NCBI GenBank assembly: GCA_027063065.1
Contig: JAMOSO010000042.1
Location: 1 to 35,251 of the forward strand
Direction: 5' to 3'
Origin: Planctomycetota bacterium
GTDB taxonomy: Bacteria > Planctomycetota > JAMOSO01
DNA length: 35,251 nt
A program made the translations under genes and the position numbers. Each line of letters opens with the position of its first letter. Positions within the stretch are counted from its first letter, which is position 1. The notes under the pieces were generated by a model. It saw only the letters and a list, made by a program, of their open reading frames with translations, was not told where the DNA came from and searched no databases. Shown piece after piece: positions 1 to 11,363 of this stretch.

Positions 1-52
1 CATAACACATAACACATAACACATATTGCAATATTTAACAAAAATATTGCAA
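1..52. repeat. Short heptamer tandem repeat plus inverted repeat downstream of trmO
   Basis: The window opens with three copies of ATAACAC (2-22); the array may continue past the edge. It is followed by an 11-bp perfect inverted repeat (26-36 and 42-52) with a 5-nt loop. The hairpin lies 22 nt beyond the trmO stop, where a terminator would be expected. On the trmO (minus) strand no U-run follows it, so an intrinsic terminator is only possible. Confidence 0.45.
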
Positions 53-73
53 GCGTGCGCCAGCACAAAACTG

Positions 74-793
74 TCAACACAAACGGGCTATCTCAAAGAC
101 TTCTGCTTTTTTACCTTGCATACGCCATTTTATATTAAACTCATACAGTAATACCCCCCATTGACCATCATCACGTTTATACGCAGGTCGAGGATCTAAA
201 GATATTACTTGTTTAATTAGACTTTTTAAATGGGGATATTTTTTAGAATGATTTTTGCATAAACTATCGGACTCACTTGTAAAAACAACCTCCACCACTG
301 GCGCAAAAATTTGGGTGTCAATCCAACCTTGGCAAGCATTTTTTATTTTATCACTTTCATTGACATAGGGTTTAATATCATAAATTGGCGTACCATCCAA
401 TAAATCAATACCGCTGACATCTAAAAAAGCCCTGCCACCTTTTACAAGAGTATAGCCTAAATAATTAACAACTGACATTCCCAGTGGATTGGGCCGTATT
501 GGCGAACGACTTGCAAATACACTTATTTGCTTATTACCGCCCATACGCGGAGGACGCACAGTTGGCGACCATGATTTTTTATTGTTTTTGTGAAATTTAA
601 AAATCAACCATATATGCGATATTCCAGTTAAGTCACGCAAAGCTTCTTCCACACCCCAAGGATTAAATAGTTCTACACTAGCCTTTGCCGATGCAGCCAA
701 ATTACTGGTGCGTGGTATACCAAATTTTTGTTTATAACAAGAATGTACTACGCCTATTTGGGTCATATTAAAATTTTCTGTTTTAACGTCCAT
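74..793 (-). CDS. trmO: tRNA (adenine(37)-N6)-methyltransferase TrmO (TsaA/YaeB family)
   Basis: TrmO uses S-adenosylmethionine to N6-methylate threonylcarbamoyl-adenosine at position 37 of certain tRNAs, tuning decoding. The protein has 239 residues, close to the usual ~235. The family signature is visible mid-protein as FASRSPIRPNPLGMSVV, preceded by the N-terminal IGVVHSCYKQKFGIPRT stretch and followed by LDVSGIDLLDGTPIYDIKPY. A C-terminal domain of ~80 residues completes the long form of the family. The ATG at 793 has an AAGGAG ribosome binding site 6 nt upstream. A promoter at 852-879 drives it, divergent from and abutting the nrd promoter. No partner gene is adjacent; it is probably a single-gene unit. 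Confidence 0.93.
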   Translation of the reverse strand: MDVKTENFNMTQIGVVHSCYKQKFGIPRTSNLAASAKASVELFNPWGVEEALRDLTGISHIWLIFKFHKNNKKSWSPTVRPPRMGGNKQISVFASRSPIRPNPLGMSVVNYLGYTLVKGGRAFLDVSGIDLLDGTPIYDIKPYVNESDKIKNACQGWIDTQIFAPVVEVVFTSESDSLCKNHSKKYPHLKSLIKQVISLDPRPAYKRDDGQWGVLLYEFNIKWRMQGKKAEVFEIARLC

Positions 794-851
794 AAATACT
801 CCTTAAGCCAGACTTACCATATATAGTGCAAGCCTTTTAAAACAGTAGCTA

Positions 852-879
852 AATATAGTATATTATCTTGATAGTACAA
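852..879 (-). promoter_or_regulatory. Predicted sigma70-type promoter of trmO
   Basis: On the minus strand, TTGTAC (874-879) is separated by 16 nt from TATATT (852-857). Predicted start of transcription is near 845, giving a leader of about 50 nt. Its -35 box directly abuts the -35 box of the divergent nrd promoter. Confidence 0.55.
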
Positions 880-895
880 AATAAATCGTTATATT
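868..895 (+). promoter_or_regulatory. Predicted sigma70-type promoter of the nrd operon
   Basis: TTGATA (868-873), a 16-nt spacer and TATATT (890-895) predict a transcription start near 902. That is immediately before the cobalamin riboswitch, as expected for a leader RNA element. Confidence 0.65.
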
Positions 896-902
896 ATTCG
901 CA

Positions 903-1005
903 CATTGATGAGAAACCCCGTGAAACTCGGGGACGGTCGCGCCACTGTGATGGGCTTTGCCCTCAGTCAGGTATCATCTATGTCTTGACCCAAAACGGTC
1001 TTGGA
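903..1005 (+). promoter_or_regulatory. Cobalamin riboswitch controlling the anaerobic ribonucleotide reductase operon
   Basis: The leader contains the conserved cobalamin aptamer core: GAGAA, a stem CCCCG-TGAAACT-CGGGG, then GCGCCACTGTGATGGGC, a GGGC/GCCC stem, and CAGTCAGGTATCA (compare GCCACTG and AGTCAGGA of the family). A downstream GACC/GGTC hairpin (987-1000) could be the kissing-loop arm. There is little sequence 5' of the core, so it resembles a compact variant of the class. I see no clear U-tract terminator before the start codon at 1085, so control is more likely at translation, by occluding the AAAGGA site at 1074-1080. Ligand (adenosyl versus methyl/aqua) is not decided by what I see. 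Confidence 0.85.
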
Positions 1006-1084
1006 TTGCGCATGACATTTAAATGCTTTCAAGTTATTTAACAATGCTATGCCTATCCGTATTTTTTATATAAAAGGAAATGGC

Positions 1085-3175
1085 ATGATAGAACAAATTA
1101 TTAAACGCGATGGCAACAAGCAACATTTTCAAGCTTATAAAATTGAAGATGCTATAAAAAAAGCTTTTAAAAGTGTAGAAGAACCATACAACCCTTCTAT
1201 ATTTACTGCCGTTATTCAAAAAATGAATGATACAAATGCCAATAGTGTTGAAGATATACAAGATATTATCGAAAAGGTATTATTTGAATTTGATCTTTTT
1301 AAGGTTATGAAATCATTTATTACTTATCGCTTTATGCATAAAATGCAACGTGAGCATATAGCAGGCTTAAACGAAGATACAACATATATCGATTGCTCAA
1401 AAACCGTTAATGAATATATAGACGGTAGCGATTGGCGTATAAGTGCCAATTCAAACACAACATATTCAAATGCTGGCTTGGTCAACAATACCGCTGGAAA
1501 AGTAATAGCAAACTATTGGCTAGACAAAGTTTATACAAAAGAAGAAGGCTTTGCCCACCGCAACGGAGATTACCATATACATGATTTAGATTGCTTAACG
1601 GGATATTGTGCCGGTTGGAGTTTACGGGCTTTACTTGATGAAGGCTTTAATGGTGTACGCAGTAGAGTTTCAAGCCGTCCGCCCCAACATCTGCGTGAAG
1701 CACTTGGACAAATGGCAAATTTTTTGGGCATATTACAAAGCGAATGGGCTGGAGCCCAAGCCTTTAGTTCATTTGATACTTATTTAGCTCCGTATATTTT
1801 TAAAGATAATTTATCATTTGCCGAAACAAAAAAAGCCATACGTAGTTTTGTTTATAATTTAAATGTACCAGCCCGTTGGGGACAATCGCCATTTACCAAT
1901 GTAACTATAGATTGGACTGTACCAGATGATTTAAAAAAACAAGTTCCTACCTCCAATAAAGAACACCTATTTATACATAATGACAGCGATTTTTTTATAG
2001 CACGCTGTAAAAAACGTGGATTTGACCAACCTACGCTGATGAATTATTCTGCCTTTCAGCCCGAAATGGATTTAATTAACAAAGCCTTTTACGAAGTTTT
2101 AACCGAAGGTGATAGCACTGGTCAACCTTTTACATTTCCAATACCAACTGTAAATATAACCGAAGAGTTTGATTGGGAGAGCCCTAATATTGATTTACTA
2201 TTTGAAAACACCGCCAAAATGGGTTCGTCTTATTTTCAAAATTTTATCGGCAGTCAATATAAATACGATGAAAATGGCAATAAAATTGAAAACCCTGAAG
2301 CCTACAAGCCAAATGCTGTGCGTTCTATGTGTTGTAGATTACAACTAGATTTACGTGAGCTATTAAAACGCGGCGGTGGATTATTTGGATCGGCAGAAAT
2401 GACAGGTAGCATAGGTGTTGTAACTATAAATATGGCAAGGCTTGGCTACTTATACAAAGGTAACTTAGATGCTCTAATAAAAAAACTGGACGAATTAATG
2501 AATTTAGCATCATCTAGCCTAGAAAAAAAACGAGTCTTCATTCAAGAAATGTACGATCGTGGATTATACCCCTATACAGCACGTTATTTACATCATTTTA
2601 GAAGTCATTTTTCTACCATAGGCGTCAATGGCATAAATGAAATGATTAGAAATTTCACCGCCGACAAATACGATATTGCCAATGAAGAAGGCATTAAATT
2701 AGCCGTTGAAATTTTAGAGCATATGCGTGCTAAAATGAAAGATTACCAAGAAAGCACCGGCAATTTATACAACCTAGAAGCAACCCCTGCCGAAGGCACA
2801 ACATACCGCTTTGCTAAGGAAGATAAAAAACGTTTTACAGATATAATACAAGCTGGTTCTGGCAAAAATATTTACTACACAAATAGTTCCCAACTACCCT
2901 CGTCTTTTACCAATGACCCCTTTGAAGCGTTGGACTTACAAGATGAATTACAATGTAAATATACTGGAGGCACAGTTTTACATTTATATATGAACGAACG
3001 CATCAGCACCTCAACTGCTTGTAAAAAATTAGTTAAAAGGGTAATTCAAAATTACCGTTTACCCTATATAACCATATCGCCTTTATTTTCTGTATGTGAA
3101 ATACACGGATACTTAAATGGCGAACACGATTATTGCCCTCATTGCGATAACGATTTAATAAAAAAATACAGTTAA
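1085..3175 (+). CDS. nrdD: Anaerobic (class III) ribonucleoside-triphosphate reductase, large subunit lacking its glycyl-radical domain
   Basis: This enzyme reduces ribonucleotides to deoxyribonucleotides by glycyl-radical chemistry without oxygen. I start it at the ATG at 1085 (696 residues) because an AAAGGA site precedes it; the upstream in-frame ATG at 1049 has none. An ATP-cone occupies residues ~1-95 (IKRDGNKQHF at its start). The barrel contains the conserved VRSMCCRLQLDL segment with candidate catalytic cysteines and GGGLFGSAEMTGSIGVV. A zinc-site-like C-x2-H...C-x2-C cluster lies near the C-terminus (C671, H674, C684, C687). The protein stops a few residues later, before the RVxGY radical motif that normally completes NrdD. 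That motif is encoded by the next gene. It reads like the NrdD branch paired with NrdG2-type activases. Confidence 0.93.
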   Translation: MIEQIIKRDGNKQHFQAYKIEDAIKKAFKSVEEPYNPSIFTAVIQKMNDTNANSVEDIQDIIEKVLFEFDLFKVMKSFITYRFMHKMQREHIAGLNEDTTYIDCSKTVNEYIDGSDWRISANSNTTYSNAGLVNNTAGKVIANYWLDKVYTKEEGFAHRNGDYHIHDLDCLTGYCAGWSLRALLDEGFNGVRSRVSSRPPQHLREALGQMANFLGILQSEWAGAQAFSSFDTYLAPYIFKDNLSFAETKKAIRSFVYNLNVPARWGQSPFTNVTIDWTVPDDLKKQVPTSNKEHLFIHNDSDFFIARCKKRGFDQPTLMNYSAFQPEMDLINKAFYEVLTEGDSTGQPFTFPIPTVNITEEFDWESPNIDLLFENTAKMGSSYFQNFIGSQYKYDENGNKIENPEAYKPNAVRSMCCRLQLDLRELLKRGGGLFGSAEMTGSIGVVTINMARLGYLYKGNLDALIKKLDELMNLASSSLEKKRVFIQEMYDRGLYPYTARYLHHFRSHFSTIGVNGINEMIRNFTADKYDIANEEGIKLAVEILEHMRAKMKDYQESTGNLYNLEATPAEGTTYRFAKEDKKRFTDIIQAGSGKNIYYTNSSQLPSSFTNDPFEALDLQDELQCKYTGGTVLHLYMNERISTSTACKKLVKRVIQNYRLPYITISPLFSVCEIHGYLNGEHDYCPHCDNDLIKKYS

Positions 3176-3191
3176 ATAATTAGGAGATAAA

Positions 3192-3374
3192 ATGACTGAC
3201 AAACAAATACTAGAAACTTACGCCAATGAAAGAAACAAATGCACTGTCTATACAAGGGTTATGGGCTATCATCGCCCAGTAGAAACATTTAACGTAGGCA
3301 AGCAAGGCGAATTTGCCGAAAGAATACACTTTGAAGAGCAACAATGTTGTGAATTAAAAGTAAAATCAGCTTAA
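3192..3374 (+). CDS. Stand-alone glycyl-radical domain of the anaerobic ribonucleotide reductase
   Basis: This 60-residue protein carries TRVMGYHRPVETFNVGKQGE, the C-terminal glycyl-radical segment of class III reductases. G25 within RVMGY is the predicted radical carrier. It has its own AGGAG site (3182-3186) and ATG, 16 nt after the nrdD stop. It is therefore a genuine separate gene, not a frameshift: nrdD ends naturally after its zinc site. The inferred role is a small radical subunit that docks into the reductase barrel and is activated by the adjacent radical-SAM protein, in the way YfiD/GrcA replaces a damaged pyruvate formate-lyase domain. Two extra cysteines (C52, C53) lie in its tail. 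Assignment of the domain is firm; the docking model is inference. Confidence 0.9.
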   Translation: MTDKQILETYANERNKCTVYTRVMGYHRPVETFNVGKQGEFAERIHFEEQQCCELKVKSA

Positions 3375-3382
3375 TTTAAAAA

Positions 3383-4054
3383 ATGTCAAAACCCATTTAT
3401 GACATTACACCACTGACAATGTTAGATTATCCAGAACATCTGGCAACCATAATTTGGTTTGCTGGATGTTCTATGCGTTGTAGTTATTGTTATAATCCCA
3501 AAATAGTTTTGGCAAAATCAGGTTTAAAAAGCATTGCCGATTTATTTACATTTTTAAAAAAACGCCAAGGTCTTTTAGATGCCGTGGTGCTATCTGGAGG
3601 AGAATGCACCGACTATCATGATATTTTAAATTTATGTATACAAATTCAAAAACTGGGCTATAAAATAAAAATAGACACCAATGGAGCAAATCCACAAATA
3701 ATACAAAAGCTAATTGATAAAAATGTAGTAGATTTTATTGCTTTAGATTACAAAGCACCTGAATATAAATTTAAGCAAATCACAAACGTTAATCATTTTA
3801 ACAAATTTTCTCAATCTTTAGACATTATAATACAAAGCAAAACATGCTTTGAAGTAAGAACTACAGTGCATAACGCCCTATTAAATGAAAAAGATATAAC
3901 CGCCATTGCCAACGATTTGATTAAGCGCAATTACACCAATACTTATTACTTACAAAAATTTGTCCAAACTAAAACCCTACAACCAACCCCAATACAAAAA
4001 AAGTGGTTAGACTTAAACAAAATTAACACAAATTTAAAAATAGAAATTCGTTAA
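3383..4054 (+). CDS. nrdG: Anaerobic ribonucleotide reductase activating protein (radical SAM, NrdG2-like)
   Basis: This activase cleaves S-adenosylmethionine reductively to generate the stable glycyl radical on the reductase. The protein has 223 residues. The radical-SAM cluster motif CSMRCSYC is at C29, C33 and C36, after the LTMLDYPEHLATIIWFAGC lead-in typical of the NrdG2 branch. LSGGECTDYHD matches the GGE SAM-binding motif. It starts 8 nt after the radical-domain gene with no obvious ribosome binding site, which suggests translational coupling. As third gene of the operon it should share the B12 riboswitch control. Its substrate here would be the 60-residue radical subunit rather than a fused NrdD. 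Confidence 0.9.
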   Translation: MSKPIYDITPLTMLDYPEHLATIIWFAGCSMRCSYCYNPKIVLAKSGLKSIADLFTFLKKRQGLLDAVVLSGGECTDYHDILNLCIQIQKLGYKIKIDTNGANPQIIQKLIDKNVVDFIALDYKAPEYKFKQITNVNHFNKFSQSLDIIIQSKTCFEVRTTVHNALLNEKDITAIANDLIKRNYTNTYYLQKFVQTKTLQPTPIQKKWLDLNKINTNLKIEIR

Positions 4055-4157
4055 TAGCCATATCCCAACAAAAGTTAATATTGATTTTGTATTACAACAC
4101 AAAATAATACAATAGCAGTAAGCAAACCAATTAAATTTTATTAAATCTATAATCCAT

Positions 4158-4194
4158 AAAAAAAGCCCTAACAAAAATTAATTTGTTAGGGCTT
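4158..4194 (-). terminator. Intrinsic terminator of the rRNA operon, opposing nrdG
   Basis: A 13-bp perfect stem (4163-4175 with 4182-4194) has a 6-nt loop. On the minus strand it is followed by a U-run (complement of 4158-4164). It lies just beyond 5S rRNA and can also stop convergent nrd transcription, though the plus-strand side lacks a U-run. Confidence 0.9.
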
Positions 4195-4206
4195 AAGTGT
4201 AATAAA

Positions 4207-4310
4207 CCAGGCAAAACCTACTCTTCCGCAAAGCAGTACCATCGGCATGTATAGTCTTAACTACCGTATTCGGGATGGGAACGGGTGAACCTATACATTT
4301 AATCACCTGG
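4207..4310 (-). rRNA. rrf: 5S ribosomal RNA
   Basis: Read on the minus strand the segment contains the conserved core CCCATCCCGAATACGG and the closing GAGTAGGTTTTGCCTGG. The ends pair as CCAGG/CCTGG. It is the last gene of the rRNA operon; ends are accurate to a few bases. Confidence 0.93.
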
Positions 4311-4474
4311 AAAAAGTGATGAGCGTCATAGTTAGAAAACTAACTAATCTGCATATATTATTTTTTCTTCTTAGTATAAAGAAAGAAAAAAAGGTAGTAC
4401 TGAAATAGTCGCGCGAGGCTGATTGTAGAATCTTTTATTGTTTGGGTAAAAACCCGACCATAAAAAGATATAAA
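4311..4474 (-). other. 23S-5S spacer with processing hairpins
   Basis: About 165 nt without a gene. It contains a near-perfect T/C versus A/G hairpin (about 4360-4391) and a small GGGT/ACCC hairpin near 4444. These are probably RNA-processing signals in the precursor. I see no tRNA here. Confidence 0.5.
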
Positions 4475-7420
<2,946 letters not shown>

Positions 7421-7814
7421 AAAAATCAATATAATTTTCTAATCGCCATCCCATTTCTGGGATAACAGTAAATAATCTTAACATCGAACAAGACCGATAT
7501 TAAAACCATTACTAAGAGTAGTTTTTTGTTTGGAAGCTCTCGCTTCCGTACATAAAATTGATTATTATAATCAACCTCACGCGCTATTTCAGTTACTACC
7601 TATTTGTCAAAGAACAAGCATCTTTTATAATAAAAGACACTGATAAAATCAGCTAATAAATACAATTTAAACTAAATAATAGCCTAAACTAATATTGTTA
7701 GCCAACAATATATTAAAAAAGGGTATAGAAACGAAATTTGTCAAAAACAAATCCCAAAGAGTGCACCGATAATCGATGAATTTTATCACTAAAATTCAAA
7801 GTCTAATTATCCCT
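7421..7814 (-). other. 16S-23S internal transcribed spacer without tRNA genes
   Basis: About 390 nt of AT-rich spacer. I found no tRNA-Ile or tRNA-Ala on either strand: there is no T-loop GGTTCGA or D-stem pattern in a cloverleaf arrangement. A boxA antitermination element lies at 7605-7616 and several short hairpins are present. Confidence 0.75.
7605..7616 (-). promoter_or_regulatory. boxA antitermination element in the 16S-23S spacer
   Basis: The minus strand reads TGTTCTTTGACA, matching the bacterial boxA consensus (TGYTCTTTRACA). NusB-NusE would bind this RNA to keep the polymerase elongating into 23S. Confidence 0.8.
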
Positions 7815-9384
<1,570 letters not shown>

Positions 9385-9712
9385 AAAGTTTAATCCCATT
9401 TTCAAAAGTTCTACCGACAATTGCTTGTACCCATAGGGCACAAGTTTCATTGCATTATGCGCTACTTCGTAGCACCTAATACAATTCAGCTATGTCATTG
9501 TATTACTTATTCAAAGGGAATAACGCGACATTATAAATAATGGCACGAATTCTAAAAATTGAACTGTTGTTCGACATCTTAAATTATCTCGAAAGATATT
9601 TAAAACTCGTGAACAACGCTTACACTCTTTGTGTGTTCCTATACCCATTTTGTCAAAGATCAATCCCAAACTTAAGCGCTTCTTTCGTTGCCCTTTCGTT
9701 TAGGTCTGCGAG
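9385..9712 (-). other. rRNA operon leader
   Basis: About 330 nt of transcribed leader between the promoter and 16S, with no convincing gene. It contains boxA (9651-9662), a hairpin pairing GTTGTTC with GAACAAC (about 9566-9616), a CTTGTGCCC/GGGTACAAG hairpin near 9446-9466, and GTGCTAC/GTAGCGC near 9460-9477 on the minus strand. These fit precursor folding and processing. Confidence 0.65.
9651..9662 (-). promoter_or_regulatory. boxA antitermination element in the rRNA leader
   Basis: The minus strand reads TGATCTTTGACA, a one-base variant of the boxA consensus, about 45 nt after the predicted transcription start. Together with the spacer copy it gives one boxA before each large rRNA. Confidence 0.75.
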
Positions 9713-9740
9713 ATTCTACTGATCCTAAACCAAAGCGCAA
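9713..9740 (-). promoter_or_regulatory. rRNA operon promoter
   Basis: On the minus strand TTGCGC (9735-9740), a 16-nt spacer and TAGAAT (9713-9718) form a sigma70-type promoter. An A/T tract at about 9745-9775 upstream looks like an UP element for the alpha subunit. Predicted start near 9706. Confidence 0.7.
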
Positions 9741-9901
9741 CACCTTTTTTAAAATTTTTTCGTTTTTTTTTGTTTTTGTGAAAAAATAAGGGTTTTTGGG
9801 ATGTTTTTACTGAAAAACAGCAAATATACAGAAGAGATCCCCAAAAAAAAGACAGTTGCTAAAAAAAAATCGACTATATATTTGAATAAAAGGAGTCGAA
9901 A

Positions 9902-10114
9902 ATGTCCAGAAAACGTCGTCAACACTCAGCAGAATTTAAGGCTAAAGTGGCCTTAGAAGTTTTGAGTGGTCAAAAAACATTAAGTGAACTAGCTGAGCAG
10001 TATGATATTTCACCATCAGTAATAACAAAGTGGAAATCAAAATTAGCTGAGCAATCGTCAACATTATTTGCTAAAGGCGGTAGCCCATTAGATAAAATAT
10101 TCAAAAAGAATTAA
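9902..10114 (+). pseudogene. Truncated IS3-family transposase OrfA (HTH only)
   Basis: The 70-residue product starts MSRKRRQHSAEFKAKVALEV and continues with LSELAEQYDISPSVITKWK, the DNA-binding helix-turn-helix of IS3-family OrfA (HTH_Tnp_1). Normal OrfA is ~90-110 residues with a leucine-zipper tail. This copy ends after SPLDKIFKKN, and no OrfB (DDE integrase) follows: hydF ends 10 bp downstream. An AAAGGAG site 7 nt before the ATG is intact. A TCGACT/AGTCGA inverted repeat (9870-9899) brackets that ribosome binding site. I could not identify IS ends. It is most likely an element remnant, though the intact start leaves open a retained small DNA-binding protein. Confidence 0.75.
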
Positions 10115-10124
10115 TGCAAATACA

Positions 10125-11351
10125 TTATGTGCTGTATTCTTGCAAAATATCCAAAGTAGATGGGAAAGGTCTTAAAGCTCTTTCACAAATACCTAAAGAA
10201 TAGGCTATGGTCAAACCATAATTAGTAATGGGAACCCCGACATCTTTGCATCTCATTATACGCGTTAATATCTCACGCCTATTCCACATGCAAGAACCAC
10301 ACTGAATAACCAAGCTATAATCAGCTAAATTATCTGGAAAATCATGACCTTGTATAGTTTCAAACACTAATTTTGCCCCTGTATATTGCCTCAACCAACG
10401 TGGTATTTTAACCCTACCAATATCTTCTCCAGTAGGATGATGCGCGCAAGATTCTGCTATTAAAATTTTATCGCCACTCTTTAATTTATCAATCGCCTGT
10501 AAGCCTTTTACAAATTCATTAAGATCTCCTTTTAACCTAGCAAATAAAATAGAAAACGATGTCATATAGATAAACTCTGGAGTATCTGCTGCAACCTTTA
10601 AAAAAGATTGAGAATCTGTAACCACTAATGCTGGCGGTTTATTTAAACGTCCCAATGCATCACTTAATTCTCGCTCTTTAACAATCATGCAATAAGAATC
10701 ATTATCTAAAATATCACGAATAGTTTGAACCTGTGGCAATATCAACCTGCCCTTTGGCGCCTCCAAATCAATAGGCACAACTAAAATTGCCAATTCTCCT
10801 GCTGGCATCAAATCATTAACTATACCAGGACTATTAATAAACTCCTCTGGTGCTTTATTAATTATCGCATCACGCAATTTAGATATACCAGCACCAGTAG
10901 CTACTGAAGTAGAAATGTATATTAAATTTTTATCTTCACAAAATTTTTGCAACTTTAAATCTAACGGACAAATATCAATTTTGCTAGCCACTACTATAGT
11001 TGCAATATTGCGCTTACTACATCTTTGATAAAGATCGCTTTCAAAAACTCCCCAAGAACTATCCAATACAATAATAGCAATATCTGTCCTATCTAACACT
11101 TGATCAGTCTTAATAATGCGTTGGACACCCAACTTACCACTATCGTCAATCCCTGCAGTATCTATAAATAAAACAGGTCCTATTGGCTGTAACTCCATTG
11201 GCTTTTCAACAGGGTCAGTAGTTGTACCTTTAATTTCAGAAACTATCGAGACATTTTGACGCACTAAAGCATTTAGCAAGGATGACTTTCCAGCATTGCG
11301 CTTACCAAAAATACCAATATGTAAACGCATACCCTTTGTAGTTTTAATCAT
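10125..11351 (-). CDS. hydF: [FeFe]-hydrogenase maturation GTPase HydF
   Basis: HydF is the scaffold on which the 2Fe subcluster of the H-cluster is assembled before delivery to HydA. The 408-residue protein has an N-terminal Era-like GTPase domain with P-loop GKRNAGKSS (16-24), DTAG, and a TTTDP switch. The C-terminal iron-sulfur domain has C302-x-H304 and C351-x2-C354. The residue before C351 is Gln where the family consensus HCxxC has His. The ATG at 11351 has an AAAGG site. It is the last gene of the hydG-hydE-aspA-hydF run, 12 nt after aspA, and transcription would continue towards the rRNA promoter without a visible terminator. Confidence 0.96.
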   Translation of the reverse strand: MIKTTKGMRLHIGIFGKRNAGKSSLLNALVRQNVSIVSEIKGTTTDPVEKPMELQPIGPVLFIDTAGIDDSGKLGVQRIIKTDQVLDRTDIAIIVLDSSWGVFESDLYQRCSKRNIATIVVASKIDICPLDLKLQKFCEDKNLIYISTSVATGAGISKLRDAIINKAPEEFINSPGIVNDLMPAGELAILVVPIDLEAPKGRLILPQVQTIRDILDNDSYCMIVKERELSDALGRLNKPPALVVTDSQSFLKVAADTPEFIYMTSFSILFARLKGDLNEFVKGLQAIDKLKSGDKILIAESCAHHPTGEDIGRVKIPRWLRQYTGAKLVFETIQGHDFPDNLADYSLVIQCGSCMWNRREILTRIMRCKDVGVPITNYGLTIAYSLGICERALRPFPSTLDILQEYST

Positions 11352-11363
11352 ATTTATACACCT

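Noticed and set aside
1-24. CRISPR array
   Set aside because: The repeat unit is only 7 bp with no spacers and no cas genes nearby.
1049-1084. Upstream ATG adding 12 residues to NrdD
   Set aside because: No ribosome binding site precedes it, whereas the ATG at 1085 has AAAGGA and matches the usual start of the ATP-cone.
3140-3200. Frameshift or stop mutation splitting a single nrdD
   Set aside because: The second gene has its own ATG and AGGAG site at proper spacing, and both protein ends fall at domain boundaries.
9540-9722. A 60-codon frame in the rRNA leader
   Set aside because: It is opposite to rRNA transcription, overlaps boxA and the promoter, and has no ribosome binding site.
9902-10114. 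Active insertion sequence
   Set aside because: OrfB is absent, OrfA is short, and no terminal repeats could be found.
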